DNA of 19,156 nucleotides from assembly GCA_009773995.1 (NCBI GenBank), contig VSMY01000046.1, positions 1-19,156 on the forward strand, written 5' to 3'. The notes under the pieces are model-generated. The model saw only the letters and a program-made list of their open reading frames with translations. It had not been told where the DNA came from and ran no database searches. Shown here one piece after another: positions 8,077 through 16,467 of the stretch (its first letter is position 1; the number at the start of each line of letters is the position of its first letter). Position numbers and translations under genes: made by a program. Origin of the DNA: Oscillibacter sp. Lineage in GTDB: Bacteria > Bacillota > Clostridia > Oscillospirales > Oscillospiraceae.

Positions 8077-9294
8077 ATGAAAAAGAATATCAAAAAAGTA
8101 GTCCTCGCCTATTCCGGCGGGCTGGATACATCCATCATCATCCCCTGGCTGAAGGAGAACTACGGCGACGTGGAGATCATCGCCGTGGCCGGAGACGTGG
8201 GCCAGGACCAGGAGCTGGACGGCCTGGAGGAAAAGGCCCTCAAGACCGGGGCCAGCAAGCTGTACGTCGCGGACCTCACCGACGAGATGGTGGACGAGGT
8301 TATCATTCCCTCCTTGAAAATGGGGGCCAGCTACGAGCAGTACCTCCTGGGCACGGCCTTTGCCCGGCCCATCATTGCCCGGAAGCTGGTGGAGATCGCC
8401 AAGGCCGAGGGGGCGGACGCCATCGCCCACGGCTGCACCGGAAAGGGCAACGACCAGGTCCGGTTTGAGCTGGCCATCAAGCGCTTCGCCCCGGAGATGA
8501 CCATTATCGCCCCTTGGCGGGAGTGGGACATTAAGGGCCGGGACGAGGAAATCGACTACGCCGAGGCCCACAAGGTCCCCCTGAAAATCAGCCGGGAGAC
8601 CAACTATTCTAAGGACAAGAACCTCTGGCACCTGAGTCATGAGGGCCTGGACCTGGAGGACCCCGCCAACGAGCCCCAGTATGAAAAAGAGGGCTTTCTG
8701 GAGATGGGCGTCAGCCCCGTGGCCGCCCCGGACAAGGCCGCCTATGTGACCATCGACTTTGAAAAAGGCGTGCCTGTGGCGGTGGACGGCGAGAAAATGA
8801 AGGCCAGCGACGTCATCCGGAAGCTGAACAAACTGGGCGGGGAAAACGGCATCGGCCTTCTGGACATCGTGGAGAACCGCCTGGTAGGCATGAAGGACCG
8901 GGGCGTTTACGAGACCCCGGGCGGCACGATTCTGTATAAGGCCCACCAGTGCCTGGAGATGATAACGGTAGACAAGGACACCGCCCACATGAAGAGCAAG
9001 CTGGCGGTAGACTTCGCGGACCTGGTGTACAACGGCAAGTGGTTCACTCCCCTGCGGGAGGCCCTCAGCGCCTTTGCCGACAAGACCCAGGAGCATGTCA
9101 CGGGCTCCGTGAAACTGAAGCTGTACAAAGGCAACATGATTACGGCTTCCATCACCTCCCCCGAGAGCCTGTACTCCGAGGAGCTGGTGACCTTCAATGA
9201 AAGCGCCTATGACCAGACCAACGCCACGGGCTTCATCAATCTGTGGGGCCTGCCCGACACCGTCCTGGCGCTGCGGGAGCAGGGGAAACTATAA
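8077..9294 (+). CDS. argG: Argininosuccinate synthase
   Basis: This 405-residue enzyme joins citrulline and aspartate, using ATP, to give argininosuccinate in the cytoplasm (the penultimate step to arginine). The N-terminal PP-loop AYSGGLDTS (residues 11-19) binds ATP. The conserved ATAF-like region appears as LLGTAFARP, followed by HGCTGKGNDQVRFE, and length matches the family. I chose the ATG at 8077: CGGAGG lies 7 nt upstream and the protein then begins right before the ATP-binding strand. A longer frame from a TTG at 8014 would start inside the promoter and is rejected. It is the first gene of the arginine operon, directly behind the ARG box, with argH 20 nt downstream. Confidence 0.97.
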   Translation: MKKNIKKVVLAYSGGLDTSIIIPWLKENYGDVEIIAVAGDVGQDQELDGLEEKALKTGASKLYVADLTDEMVDEVIIPSLKMGASYEQYLLGTAFARPIIARKLVEIAKAEGADAIAHGCTGKGNDQVRFELAIKRFAPEMTIIAPWREWDIKGRDEEIDYAEAHKVPLKISRETNYSKDKNLWHLSHEGLDLEDPANEPQYEKEGFLEMGVSPVAAPDKAAYVTIDFEKGVPVAVDGEKMKASDVIRKLNKLGGENGIGLLDIVENRLVGMKDRGVYETPGGTILYKAHQCLEMITVDKDTAHMKSKLAVDFADLVYNGKWFTPLREALSAFADKTQEHVTGSVKLKLYKGNMITASITSPESLYSEELVTFNESAYDQTNATGFINLWGLPDTVLALREQGKL

Positions 9295-9314
9295 TTTAAA
9301 GAGGAGCAAAGACC

Positions 9315-10697
9315 ATGAAACTTTGGGGCGGACGGTTCAGCAAGGAGACGGATACCCTGGCCAACGACTTCCAGTCCTCCATTCACTTTGATCAGCGGCT
9401 CTGCCGGGAGGATATCCGGGGCAGCATGGCCCATTCCGAGATGCTGGCGGCCCAGGGCGTCATCTCCCAGGCGGACAAGGACGCGATTCAGAAGGGCCTG
9501 GCGGACATCCTGGCGGACGTTGAGGCGGGGAAGGTGGAGTTCTCCCCCGCCAACGAGGATATCCACATGAACATCGAGGCCCTGCTCACCGCCCGCGTCG
9601 GCGAGGCGGGGAAGCGCCTCCACACCGCCCGGTCCCGGAACGACCAGGTGGCCTTGGACTTCCGGATGTATGTGCGCAAGGAGATCGGGACTGTGATTGG
9701 GCAGCTGCTGGATCTGGAAAGAGTCCTCTGCACCCAGGCAAAGGGGCACCGGAACACGGTCATGCCCGGCTATACCCACTTGCAGCGGGCCCAGCCCATT
9801 TCCTTCGCCCAGCACCTTTTGGCCTACGCCGCCCAGTTCTCCCGGGATGTGACCCGGCTGGAGGACTGCCGCGATCGCCTGAACGAGTGCCCCCTGGGTT
9901 CCGGCGCTCTGGCGGGGACCACCTACCCCATCGACCGTTTCCAGACGGCTCGGGCCCTGGGTTTCGATCGCCCCTGCGGCAACTCCCTGGACGGCGTGTC
10001 CGACCGGGACTATGCCCTGGAGCTTTTGAGCGCGCTCTCTATTTTAATGATGCACCTCAGCCGCTTCGCCGAGGAGATCATCCTCTGGTGCAGCTGGGAG
10101 TTCAAGTTCGTGGAGCTGGACGAGGCCTATTCCACCGGCTCCAGCATCATGCCTCAGAAGAAAAACCCGGACATGGCGGAGCTGGTCCGGGGGAAGACGG
10201 GCCGGGTCTACGGGGACCTGATGGGTCTGCTGACCGTCATGAAGGGTCTGCCCCTGGCCTATAACAAGGATATGCAGGAGGACAAGGAGCCGGTTTTCGA
10301 TGCCCTGGATACCGTGGAGCAGTGTCTGCCGGTGTTCACGGGGATGATCGGCACTATGCGGGTCTTGCCGGAGAATATGCGCGCCGCGGCGGGCCGGGGC
10401 TTCATCAACGCCACGGACTGCGCCGACTACCTGACGAAAAAGGGCATGCCCTTCCGGGACGCCTACACCGCCACGGGGCGGCTGGTAGCGCTCTGCGCCG
10501 CCCAGGGGAAAACCCTGGAGGAGCTGACCCTGGAGGAGCTGCGGGCCGTCTCAGAGCTCTTTGGCGAGGACGTGTACGAGGCCCTGAAGCTGGAGAACTG
10601 CATGGCCCTCCGGCGGAGCTTCGGCGGCCCGGCGGCGGCGGAAACCACCCGGCAGATTGAGGAAATCGAGGCGTTCGTTCAGGCACGAAGCGAATAA
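9315..10697 (+). CDS. argH: Argininosuccinate lyase
   Basis: This 460-residue cytoplasmic enzyme splits argininosuccinate into arginine and fumarate, the last step of the pathway. The fumarase/aspartase superfamily signature GSSIMPQKKNPD is at residues 275-286 and carries the flexible catalytic serine loop. HTARSRND (103-110) and YTHLQRAQP (153-161), which includes the catalytic His region, are also intact. The N-terminus KLWGGRFSK is typical. GAGGAG sits 8 nt before the ATG at 9315. Length is normal and no defects are visible. It is co-transcribed between argG (20 nt) and argC (15 nt). Confidence 0.97.
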   Translation: MKLWGGRFSKETDTLANDFQSSIHFDQRLCREDIRGSMAHSEMLAAQGVISQADKDAIQKGLADILADVEAGKVEFSPANEDIHMNIEALLTARVGEAGKRLHTARSRNDQVALDFRMYVRKEIGTVIGQLLDLERVLCTQAKGHRNTVMPGYTHLQRAQPISFAQHLLAYAAQFSRDVTRLEDCRDRLNECPLGSGALAGTTYPIDRFQTARALGFDRPCGNSLDGVSDRDYALELLSALSILMMHLSRFAEEIILWCSWEFKFVELDEAYSTGSSIMPQKKNPDMAELVRGKTGRVYGDLMGLLTVMKGLPLAYNKDMQEDKEPVFDALDTVEQCLPVFTGMIGTMRVLPENMRAAAGRGFINATDCADYLTKKGMPFRDAYTATGRLVALCAAQGKTLEELTLEELRAVSELFGEDVYEALKLENCMALRRSFGGPAAAETTRQIEEIEAFVQARSE

Positions 10698-10712
10698 GAG
10701 GGAGGCGGTCCC

Positions 10713-11651
10713 ATGAAACCAAAGGTTTATATCGACGGCAAGGAGGGCACCACCGGTCTCCAGATATACGACCGCTTAGCCGCCCGGAAGGATATTGAGC
10801 TCCTCCTCATTGAGGAGGCCAAGCGGAAGGACCCGGAGGAGCGGAAGAAGCTGCTGAACGCCGCCGGCCTGGTGTTCCTCTGCCTGCCGGACGCCGCCGC
10901 CGTGGAGGCGGTGAACCTCATTGAAAACGGCCATACCCGCGTCATCGACTGCTCCACCGCCCACCGGACGGCGGAGGGCTGGACTTACGGCTTCCCGGAG
11001 CTGTCCGGGCAGCGGGAGGCCGTCAAGGCGGCGGCCCGGGTGGCGAATCCGGGGTGCTATGCCACAGGCTTCCTCTCGCTGGTCCGGCCGCTGGTGGAAA
11101 AGGGGGCGCTGTCCCCCAAGGCCCGGCTGACCTGCCACGCGCTGTCCGGCTACACAGGCGCAGGGAAAAAGGCCGTCGCCCAGTATACCGACCCGGACCG
11201 GGCGGAGGAGTTGGCGAGCCCGCGGCATTACGCTGTGACCCTGTCCCACAAGCATCTGCCGGAGATGGCGGCTGTCGCCGGACTGGACCGCCCGCCCCTG
11301 TTTACGCCCATGATCTGTAATTACCCCCAGGGGATGGTGGTTACCGTCCCGCTGTGGGCGGAGGAGCTGGAGGGCGCACAATCCGTCGAGAGCCTGCGGG
11401 CGCTGTATGCGGACTACTACGCCGGCAGCCCCATTGTGACCCTCCGTCCCGCCGACGCGCCCTCCTGCGGCTTCATCGGCGCCAACAATCTGGCCGGGAC
11501 GGACAGTTTGCAGATTTTCGTCAACGGGAACCGGGAGCAGCTGATGCTCTCCGCCCGCCTGGACAACCTGGGCAAGGGCGCGTCGGGGGCGGCGGTGCAG
11601 AACATGAACCTGATGCTGGGCTTCGAGGAAACGGCGGGCCTGAATCTCTGA
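10713..11651 (+). CDS. argC: N-acetyl-gamma-glutamyl-phosphate reductase, short (type 2) form
   Basis: This 312-residue enzyme reduces N-acetylglutamyl phosphate to the semialdehyde with NADPH. The start KVYIDGKEGTTGLQI (Rossmann glycine loop) and the compact length point to the type 2 class, whereas the common type 1 form is about 345 residues with a GATGYTG loop. The catalytic Cys is C115 in NPGCYATG, and SHKHLPEM (about 178-185) carries a conserved His. GGAGG lies 7 nt before the ATG. It sits between argH and argJ as a normal member of the operon. Assignment is firm; the type 2 label is from motif memory. Confidence 0.95.
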   Translation: MKPKVYIDGKEGTTGLQIYDRLAARKDIELLLIEEAKRKDPEERKKLLNAAGLVFLCLPDAAAVEAVNLIENGHTRVIDCSTAHRTAEGWTYGFPELSGQREAVKAAARVANPGCYATGFLSLVRPLVEKGALSPKARLTCHALSGYTGAGKKAVAQYTDPDRAEELASPRHYAVTLSHKHLPEMAAVAGLDRPPLFTPMICNYPQGMVVTVPLWAEELEGAQSVESLRALYADYYAGSPIVTLRPADAPSCGFIGANNLAGTDSLQIFVNGNREQLMLSARLDNLGKGASGAAVQNMNLMLGFEETAGLNL

Positions 11652-11669
11652 GAACGGGAGAAAATAAAT

Positions 11670-12896
11670 ATGCTGAACTTCATTGGCGGCGGCGTCTGCG
11701 CCGCCCAGGGCTTCCGGGCGGCGGGGGTCCACGCGGGGGTCAAGACCCACGCGGAATGGAAGAAGGACGTGGCGCTGATCGTCTCCGACGTGGAGTGCGC
11801 GGCGGCGGCGGTGTTTACGAAAAACGTGGTCAAGGCCGCCCCCATCCATGTGGACCGCAGGCACCTGACGGATGGGAGAGCCCGTGCCGTCATAGCCAAC
11901 AGCGGAAACGCCAACGCCTGCGCCCCCCAGGGGGAGGAAAATGCAGAGCGGATGTGCGCCGCGGCCGCCAAGGCCATCGGCTGTGCGCCGGAGGACGTGC
12001 TGGTGAGCTCCACCGGCATCATCGGCCAGCGGATCAACGTGGAGGCCATCGAGGCCGCCGTCCCGGCACTGTGCGCCGCTCTGGAGCGGTCCGCGGAGGC
12101 CAGCGACGCGGCGGGCCACGCCATCATGACCACCGATACCGTGAAAAAAGAGGCGGCGGTAGAGACCGCCGTGGGCGGTAAGACCGTTCGCCTGGGGGGC
12201 GTGGCCAAGGGCAGCGGCATGATTCACCCCAACATGGGCACCATGCTCTGCTTCCTCACCACGGACTGCGCCATCTCCCCGGAGATGATCAAGGCCGCCC
12301 TTTTGGAAACGGCGGCGGTCAGCTTCAACCGTATCAGCGTAGACGGGGACACCTCCACCAACGACACCTGCTGCGTCCTGGCCAACGGCCTGGCGGGAAA
12401 CGAGCCCATCACGGCCAAGGGCCCGGAGTACGACGTCTTTGTGGAGGCCCTGAAAGCCCTGTGCACGGAGCTTGCCAAGAAAATGGCCTCCGACGGCGAG
12501 GGGGCCCGGCACCTCATCACTTGCACCGTCAAGGGGGCGAAGTCCGAGCAAAGCGCCGAGACCATCTGCAAGTCCGTGGTCTCCTCCACGCTGACCAAGG
12601 CGGCCATCTTCGGCGCGGATGCCAACTGGGGCCGGGTGCTGTGCGCCATGGGCTACTCCGGGGAGGAGTTTGATCCGGATAAGGTGTCCGTTCACTTCGC
12701 CAGCGCCGCCGGGGATATCCAGGTCTGCGCCGGCGGCCGGGGCCTGGACTTTGACGAGGACCTCGCCAAGAAGGTCCTGACGGAGCACGACGTGGAAATC
12801 AATATCTCCATGGGGGAGGGAGAAGCCTCCTGCACCTGCTGGGGCTGTGATATCACCTACGACTATATTAAAATCAACGGCGACTACAGAACGTAA
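11670..12896 (+). CDS. argJ: Bifunctional ornithine acetyltransferase / N-acetylglutamate synthase
   Basis: This 408-residue enzyme transfers the acetyl group from N-acetylornithine to glutamate, giving ornithine and N-acetylglutamate, so the pathway recycles acetyl groups. It is made as a precursor that cuts itself before a threonine, which then becomes the nucleophile. Here that is T191 in KGSGMIHPNMGTML (residues 180-193). Most family members have Ala-Thr at the cut; this one has Gly-Thr. ANSGNANAC (76-84) and SSTGIIGQ (113-120) match the conserved substrate-site segments. The ribosome binding site is weak (CGGGAG). No separate argA or argE is seen, which fits a bifunctional ArgJ, but mono-functional activity cannot be excluded from sequence alone. 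Confidence 0.95.
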   Translation: MLNFIGGGVCAAQGFRAAGVHAGVKTHAEWKKDVALIVSDVECAAAAVFTKNVVKAAPIHVDRRHLTDGRARAVIANSGNANACAPQGEENAERMCAAAAKAIGCAPEDVLVSSTGIIGQRINVEAIEAAVPALCAALERSAEASDAAGHAIMTTDTVKKEAAVETAVGGKTVRLGGVAKGSGMIHPNMGTMLCFLTTDCAISPEMIKAALLETAAVSFNRISVDGDTSTNDTCCVLANGLAGNEPITAKGPEYDVFVEALKALCTELAKKMASDGEGARHLITCTVKGAKSEQSAETICKSVVSSTLTKAAIFGADANWGRVLCAMGYSGEEFDPDKVSVHFASAAGDIQVCAGGRGLDFDEDLAKKVLTEHDVEINISMGEGEASCTCWGCDITYDYIKINGDYRT

Positions 12897-12910
12897 GGGG
12901 GGCGGACGGC

Positions 12911-13777
12911 ATGTCTTCCCATGAACAGCAGGCCCAGACCCTGATCGAGGCCCTGCCCTACATTCAAAAATTCACCGGCAAGACCATCGTGGTCAAATAC
13001 GGCGGCAACGCCATGGTCTCCGACACCCTGCGCCAGGCGGTGATGAGCGACGTCATCCTGCTGAACCTGGTGGGCATCCGGGTGGTGGCCGTCCACGGCG
13101 GCGGGCCGGAGATTTCCGCCATGCTGAAAATGATTGGGCACGAGTCCAAGTTTGTGGACGGTCTCCGCTACACCGACGTGACCACCATGGACATTGTCCA
13201 GGCGGTGCTGTGCGGCAAGGTCAACAAGGATCTAGTGGCCCAGCTGAACCGCCTGGGCGGGCGGGCCGTGGGCCTGTGCGGCATGGACGGGCAGCTGTTC
13301 CAGGCGGAGCAGCTGGACGAGAAATACGGCCTGGTAGGCAGGATTACCGGCGTAAACCCCGAGCCGGTGAAAAGCGCCCTGGAGAACGGGTACATCCCCA
13401 TCGTGTCCACCGTGGCCCAGGGAGTGGACGGAGACACGGCCTACAACATCAACGCGGACACCGCCGCGGCCAAGCTGGCGGAGGCCCTGGGGGCGGAGAA
13501 GCTGATTCTGCTCACCGATGTCCGGGGGCTTCTCCGGGACCCCAAGGACGAGTCTACCCTCATCCACGTAGTCCGCACCCAAGAGGTTCCGGCCCTGGTG
13601 GAGGAGGGGGTCATCTCCGGGGGCATGATCCCCAAAATGCAGTGCTGTGTGGACGCCATCCACGGCGGCGTGGAGCGGGTCCACATCCTGGACGGACGTA
13701 TCCCCCATTCCATCCTCATCGAGTTGCTCTCCGACGAGGGCATCGGCACCATGATGAAAAAGGAGGAGATCCTATGA
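12911..13777 (+). CDS. argB: N-acetylglutamate kinase
   Basis: This 288-residue kinase phosphorylates N-acetylglutamate, the second and usually controlled step. It shows KYGGNAM (29-35) with the phosphate-binding Lys, HGGGPEI (62-68) for substrate, and NINADTAAAKLAEAL plus LLTDVRGL of the amino acid kinase fold. The N-terminal helix (about residues 5-21, QQAQTLIEALPYIQKF) is the extension that in other bacteria builds the arginine-inhibited hexamer, so feedback inhibition is likely. AAGGGGGG precedes the ATG. The stop overlaps the argD start in an ATGA, implying translational coupling. Confidence 0.96.
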   Translation: MSSHEQQAQTLIEALPYIQKFTGKTIVVKYGGNAMVSDTLRQAVMSDVILLNLVGIRVVAVHGGGPEISAMLKMIGHESKFVDGLRYTDVTTMDIVQAVLCGKVNKDLVAQLNRLGGRAVGLCGMDGQLFQAEQLDEKYGLVGRITGVNPEPVKSALENGYIPIVSTVAQGVDGDTAYNINADTAAAKLAEALGAEKLILLTDVRGLLRDPKDESTLIHVVRTQEVPALVEEGVISGGMIPKMQCCVDAIHGGVERVHILDGRIPHSILIELLSDEGIGTMMKKEEIL

Positions 13778-14952
13778 CATCCGAAGCCGTCAAGAGCTTG
13801 ACCCATCAGCATATCATGAATACCTACGGCCGCTTCCCGGTGGCCCTGGACCATGGAGAGGGAGCCACCCTCTATGACCCCGAGGGCCGGGCGTACATCG
13901 ACTTCACCAGCGGCATCGGCGTTACCGCTTTGGGCTATGGAAACCAGCCCTGGGCGGAGGCCGTGGCGGACCAGGCAAAGAAGCTGGGACACACGTCCAA
14001 CCTCTTTTACACCGAGCCCCCGGCGAAGCTGGCGGAGATCCTCTGCAGCCGCACGGGGGAGAGCGCCGTCTTCTTTGCCAACGGCGGAGGCGAAGCCAAC
14101 GAGGGCATGATCAAGCTGGCGAGAAAATACAGCTTCGACAAATACGGCCAGGGCCGTGCAACCATCGTCACCCTGAAGAACTCCTTCCACGGCCGGACCA
14201 TCACCACCCTGAAGGCCACGGGCCAGGAAGTGTTCCACAATTACTTCTTCCCCTTCACCGAGGGCTTCCGCTACGTTCCGGCCAACGACCTGGACGCTTT
14301 GCGCGCCCAGGACCAGGGGGACGTCTGCGCCGTCATGGTGGAGCTGGTTCAGGGCGAGGGCGGCGTGCTGCCCCTGGAGAAGGACTATGTGAAGGCCGTG
14401 GAGAACCTCTGCGCCGAGAAGGACTGGCTGCTCCTGGTGGACGAGGTCCAGACCGGCGTGGGCCGGACGGGCACGCTGTTCGCCTTCCAGCAGTATGACC
14501 TCCTGCCCGACGTGGTGAGCTTTGCCAAGGGCATTGCCGGGGGCCTGCCCATGAGCGGCATTCTGGCCAACGAAAAGTGCAAGGATGTTTTAGGCCCCGG
14601 CATGCACGCCACCACCTTCGGCGCCAACCCCGTCTGCGCCGCCGCCGGCCTGGTGGTCCAGGAGACCCTCAGCGACGAATTCCTGAAAGAGGTCCGGGAG
14701 AAGGGCGCGTACCTCCGCCAGGGCATTGAGGCCCTGAATCTCCCCTGCTTCGGCAAAACCCGGGGCCTGGGGCTCATGATCGGCATCGAGGTTAAAGAGG
14801 GCTGGACCAATAAAGACATTGCGAACAAGCTGATTGAAAACGGTCTGCTGATCCTCACCGCCGGGCCGGGCATGCGGCTGCTGCCCCCCCTGGTGATTAC
14901 CAAAGAGGAGATGGACAAGGGCCTGGCCATCATGAAGGCCGTCCTGGCCTAA
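13774..14952 (+). CDS. argD: N-acetylornithine aminotransferase
   Basis: This 392-residue PLP enzyme (class III aminotransferase) converts N-acetylglutamate semialdehyde to N-acetylornithine with glutamate. The PLP lysine is K252 in SFAKGIAGGLP and the ring-nitrogen Asp is D223 in LLVDEVQTG. The phosphate loop reads NGGGEANEG (103-111), where most relatives have NSGAEAN; this is a mild oddity. The start overlaps argB by 4 nt (ATGA) with AGGAGG 7 nt upstream inside argB. Class III enzymes can be confused with ornithine or succinylornithine aminotransferases, but the operon position settles it. Confidence 0.95.
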   Translation: MTSEAVKSLTHQHIMNTYGRFPVALDHGEGATLYDPEGRAYIDFTSGIGVTALGYGNQPWAEAVADQAKKLGHTSNLFYTEPPAKLAEILCSRTGESAVFFANGGGEANEGMIKLARKYSFDKYGQGRATIVTLKNSFHGRTITTLKATGQEVFHNYFFPFTEGFRYVPANDLDALRAQDQGDVCAVMVELVQGEGGVLPLEKDYVKAVENLCAEKDWLLLVDEVQTGVGRTGTLFAFQQYDLLPDVVSFAKGIAGGLPMSGILANEKCKDVLGPGMHATTFGANPVCAAAGLVVQETLSDEFLKEVREKGAYLRQGIEALNLPCFGKTRGLGLMIGIEVKEGWTNKDIANKLIENGLLILTAGPGMRLLPPLVITKEEMDKGLAIMKAVLA

Positions 14953-14954
14953 GA

Positions 14955-15000
14955 GGAAAACGGAAACGTAGGGGCCGCCCCCCTGGGCGGCCCGTTTTCC
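14955..15000 (+). terminator. Intercistronic hairpin between argD and argF, partial terminator
   Basis: A perfect 9-bp stem GGGCCGCCC/GGGCGGCCC (14972-14980 with 14985-14993) with a 4-nt loop is followed by GTTTTCC. GGAAAACG (14955-14962) is also complementary to CGTTTTCC (14993-15000), so the structure can extend. The T-run is only four long. It may be a leaky terminator lowering argF expression, or an RNA-stabilising stem. Confidence 0.6.
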
Positions 15001-15045
15001 CATTTTGGAACGAGCCGCAGAATGAATGAAAGAGAGGCGTCACCT

Positions 15046-16029
15046 ATGGAAAACCACAAGCACTTTTTAAAGCTGCTGGACTTCACCCCGGCGGAGATCG
15101 GGCGGTTCCTGGATACGGCGGCGGACCTGAAGGCCAAGAAAAAGGCCGGCGTTCCCCACAGGTACTTAGAGGGGAAGAACGTGGCCCTGATTTTCGAGAA
15201 GACCTCCACCCGGACCCGCTGCGCCTTCGAGGTGGCGGCTCAGGATCTGGGCATGGGTAGCACCTACCTGGGGCCCACGGGCTCTCAGATCGGCGTCAAG
15301 GAGTCCATCGCCGACACCGCCCGGGTGCTGGGCCGCATGTATGACGGCATCGAGTACCGGGGTTTCGGCCAGGCCATCGTGGAGGAACTGGCGCAGTATG
15401 CCGGGGTTCCCGTGTTCAACGGCCTCACCGACGAGTTCCACCCTACCCAGATCCTGGCGGACTTCCTGACCATCCGAGAGCACTTCGGGAAGCTCCAGGG
15501 GGTGAAGCTGGTCTACCTGGGGGACGCCCGGTTCAACATGGGCAACTCCCTCATGGTGGGCTGCGCCAAAATGGGCATGCATTTCGTCGCCTGTGCCCCC
15601 AAGTCTTACATGCCGGACCCGGTCCTGGTGGAGACCTGTCAAGCCATCGCCAAGGAGACCGGCGCGTCTCTGGAATTTATCGAGGACCCCAAGGAGGCGG
15701 TAAAAGGCGCGGACGTGCTCTACACCGACGTGTGGGTCTCCATGGGCGAGCCCGCGGAGGTCTGGGCGGAGCGCATCGCCGCCCTGGGCCCCTATCAGGT
15801 GACGAAGGCCCTGATGGACGCGGCGGGGCCCCAGTGCCGCTTCATGCACTGCCTTCCCGCCTACCACGACCACAAGACCAAGGTGGGCAAAGAGATGGGG
15901 GAGCGTTTCGGCCGGGAGGCCATGGAGGTGACGGACGAGGTCTTCGAGTCCCCGCAGTCCATCGTCTTCGACGAAGCGGAGAACCGGATGCACACCATTA
16001 AGGCGGTCATGTACGAGCTGATGAAATGA
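15046..16029 (+). CDS. argF: Ornithine carbamoyltransferase
   Basis: This 327-residue enzyme makes citrulline from ornithine and carbamoyl phosphate. It shows STRTR (54-58) for carbamoyl phosphate, HPTQ (132-135), DVWVSMGE (228-235, the ornithine loop) and HCLPA (268-272) with the active-site Cys. I chose the ATG at 15046, which has GAGAGG about 9 nt upstream; an in-frame ATG at 15022 has none. It lies 93 nt after argD, the widest gap in the operon, across a hairpin. Catabolic ArcB proteins share these motifs, but no arcA or arcC is present and all neighbours are biosynthetic, so the anabolic role is favoured. Confidence 0.95.
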   Translation: MENHKHFLKLLDFTPAEIGRFLDTAADLKAKKKAGVPHRYLEGKNVALIFEKTSTRTRCAFEVAAQDLGMGSTYLGPTGSQIGVKESIADTARVLGRMYDGIEYRGFGQAIVEELAQYAGVPVFNGLTDEFHPTQILADFLTIREHFGKLQGVKLVYLGDARFNMGNSLMVGCAKMGMHFVACAPKSYMPDPVLVETCQAIAKETGASLEFIEDPKEAVKGADVLYTDVWVSMGEPAEVWAERIAALGPYQVTKALMDAAGPQCRFMHCLPAYHDHKTKVGKEMGERFGREAMEVTDEVFESPQSIVFDEAENRMHTIKAVMYELMK

Positions 16030-16034
16030 GCGCG

Positions 16035-16067
16035 GAGGAGAGGCGGATTTCCGCCCCTCCTCTTTTT
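16035..16067 (+). terminator. Intrinsic terminator of the arginine operon
   Basis: GAGGAGAGGCGG (16035-16046) pairs with CCGCCCCTCCTC (16051-16062) with one A-C mismatch and a 4-nt loop, followed by five T. It begins 6 nt after the argF stop. Confidence 0.92.
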
Positions 16068-16138
16068 CCGTTTCAGGTATAATTTTCCCCCGGGGCTGGA
16101 AAAATGAAACCATCACTGACAGGAGGCATACACACGAG

Positions 16139-16411
16139 ATGGTGAAAGGTATTTCCAGACGGGTGGTCGTGGTGGACTCCCCGGACCAGCGCTTTTTCGA
16201 GCAGGCGATTTTCATCGTGCGGAACGACGCCGCCGGGGAGGGGGTCACCTCCCGGGAGCTGGTGGAGGAGGCCCGCCGGGTTGCCCGGAACTACGCCGGG
16301 GGAGACCACGGGAAATTCAGCCGGGCCTGGCGGGACCTGAGTCCGGCGGTCTACACCCTCATGGGCGCGGCGGCCATCGGCCTGCTGTGGCTCATCGTGG
16401 CGCTGATTTGA
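16139..16411 (+). CDS. Small C-terminally anchored membrane protein, hypothetical
   Basis: This encodes 90 residues. A basic, beta-looking N-terminus (GISRRVVVVDSPDQRFFEQA) is followed by a helical middle (about 36-53, SRELVEEARRVARNY). One hydrophobic helix closes the chain (about 70-90). This points to a cytoplasmic domain tethered by a tail anchor. From memory, short proteins with the same VVVV-SPD-FFEQAIFIV start recur in Clostridia without a function; I cannot name the family. AGGAGG (16121-16126) is 12 nt from the ATG, a little far. A perfect TATAAT at 16078-16083 suggests its own promoter, though no -35 is evident. It ends in a terminator shared with the ABC-F gene. Confidence 0.82.
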   Translation: MVKGISRRVVVVDSPDQRFFEQAIFIVRNDAAGEGVTSRELVEEARRVARNYAGGDHGKFSRAWRDLSPAVYTLMGAAAIGLLWLIVALI

Positions 16412-16460
16412 AAAGGGCCCTGGGGGTCCCTCCGGCCGGAGGGCTTCCAGGGTCCTTTCC
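16412..16460 (+). terminator. Bidirectional terminator between converging genes
   Basis: A 12-bp outer stem with one G-T pair (16412-16423 with 16447-16458) encloses an inner 6-bp stem (16428-16433 with 16438-16443). Pyrimidine/T-rich sequence follows on the plus strand and a T-run on the minus strand. It serves both the small gene ending at 16411 and the ABC-F gene ending at 16468. Confidence 0.85.
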
Positions 16461-16467
16461 TTATTAT

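Noticed and set aside
8026..9096. A 356-codon open frame on the minus strand
   Set aside because: Antisense to argG and crosses the argG promoter; composition is that of a shadow frame.
10776..12788. A 670-codon open frame on the minus strand
   Set aside because: It lies antisense to argC and argJ, whose motifs are intact. Its His/Gly/Arg-rich composition is typical of a shadow frame in GC-rich DNA.
13210..13773. Upstream extension of argD through argB
   Set aside because: This part is the wrong frame of argB. The ATGA overlap and AGGAGG set the argD start at 13774.
15046..16029. Catabolic ornithine carbamoyltransferase (arcB)
   Set aside because: The motifs cannot tell the two apart, but no arcA or arcC is present and the gene closes a biosynthetic operon.
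15166..16248. A 360-codon open frame on the minus strand
   Set aside because: Antisense to argF, no ribosome binding site, and low-complexity composition.
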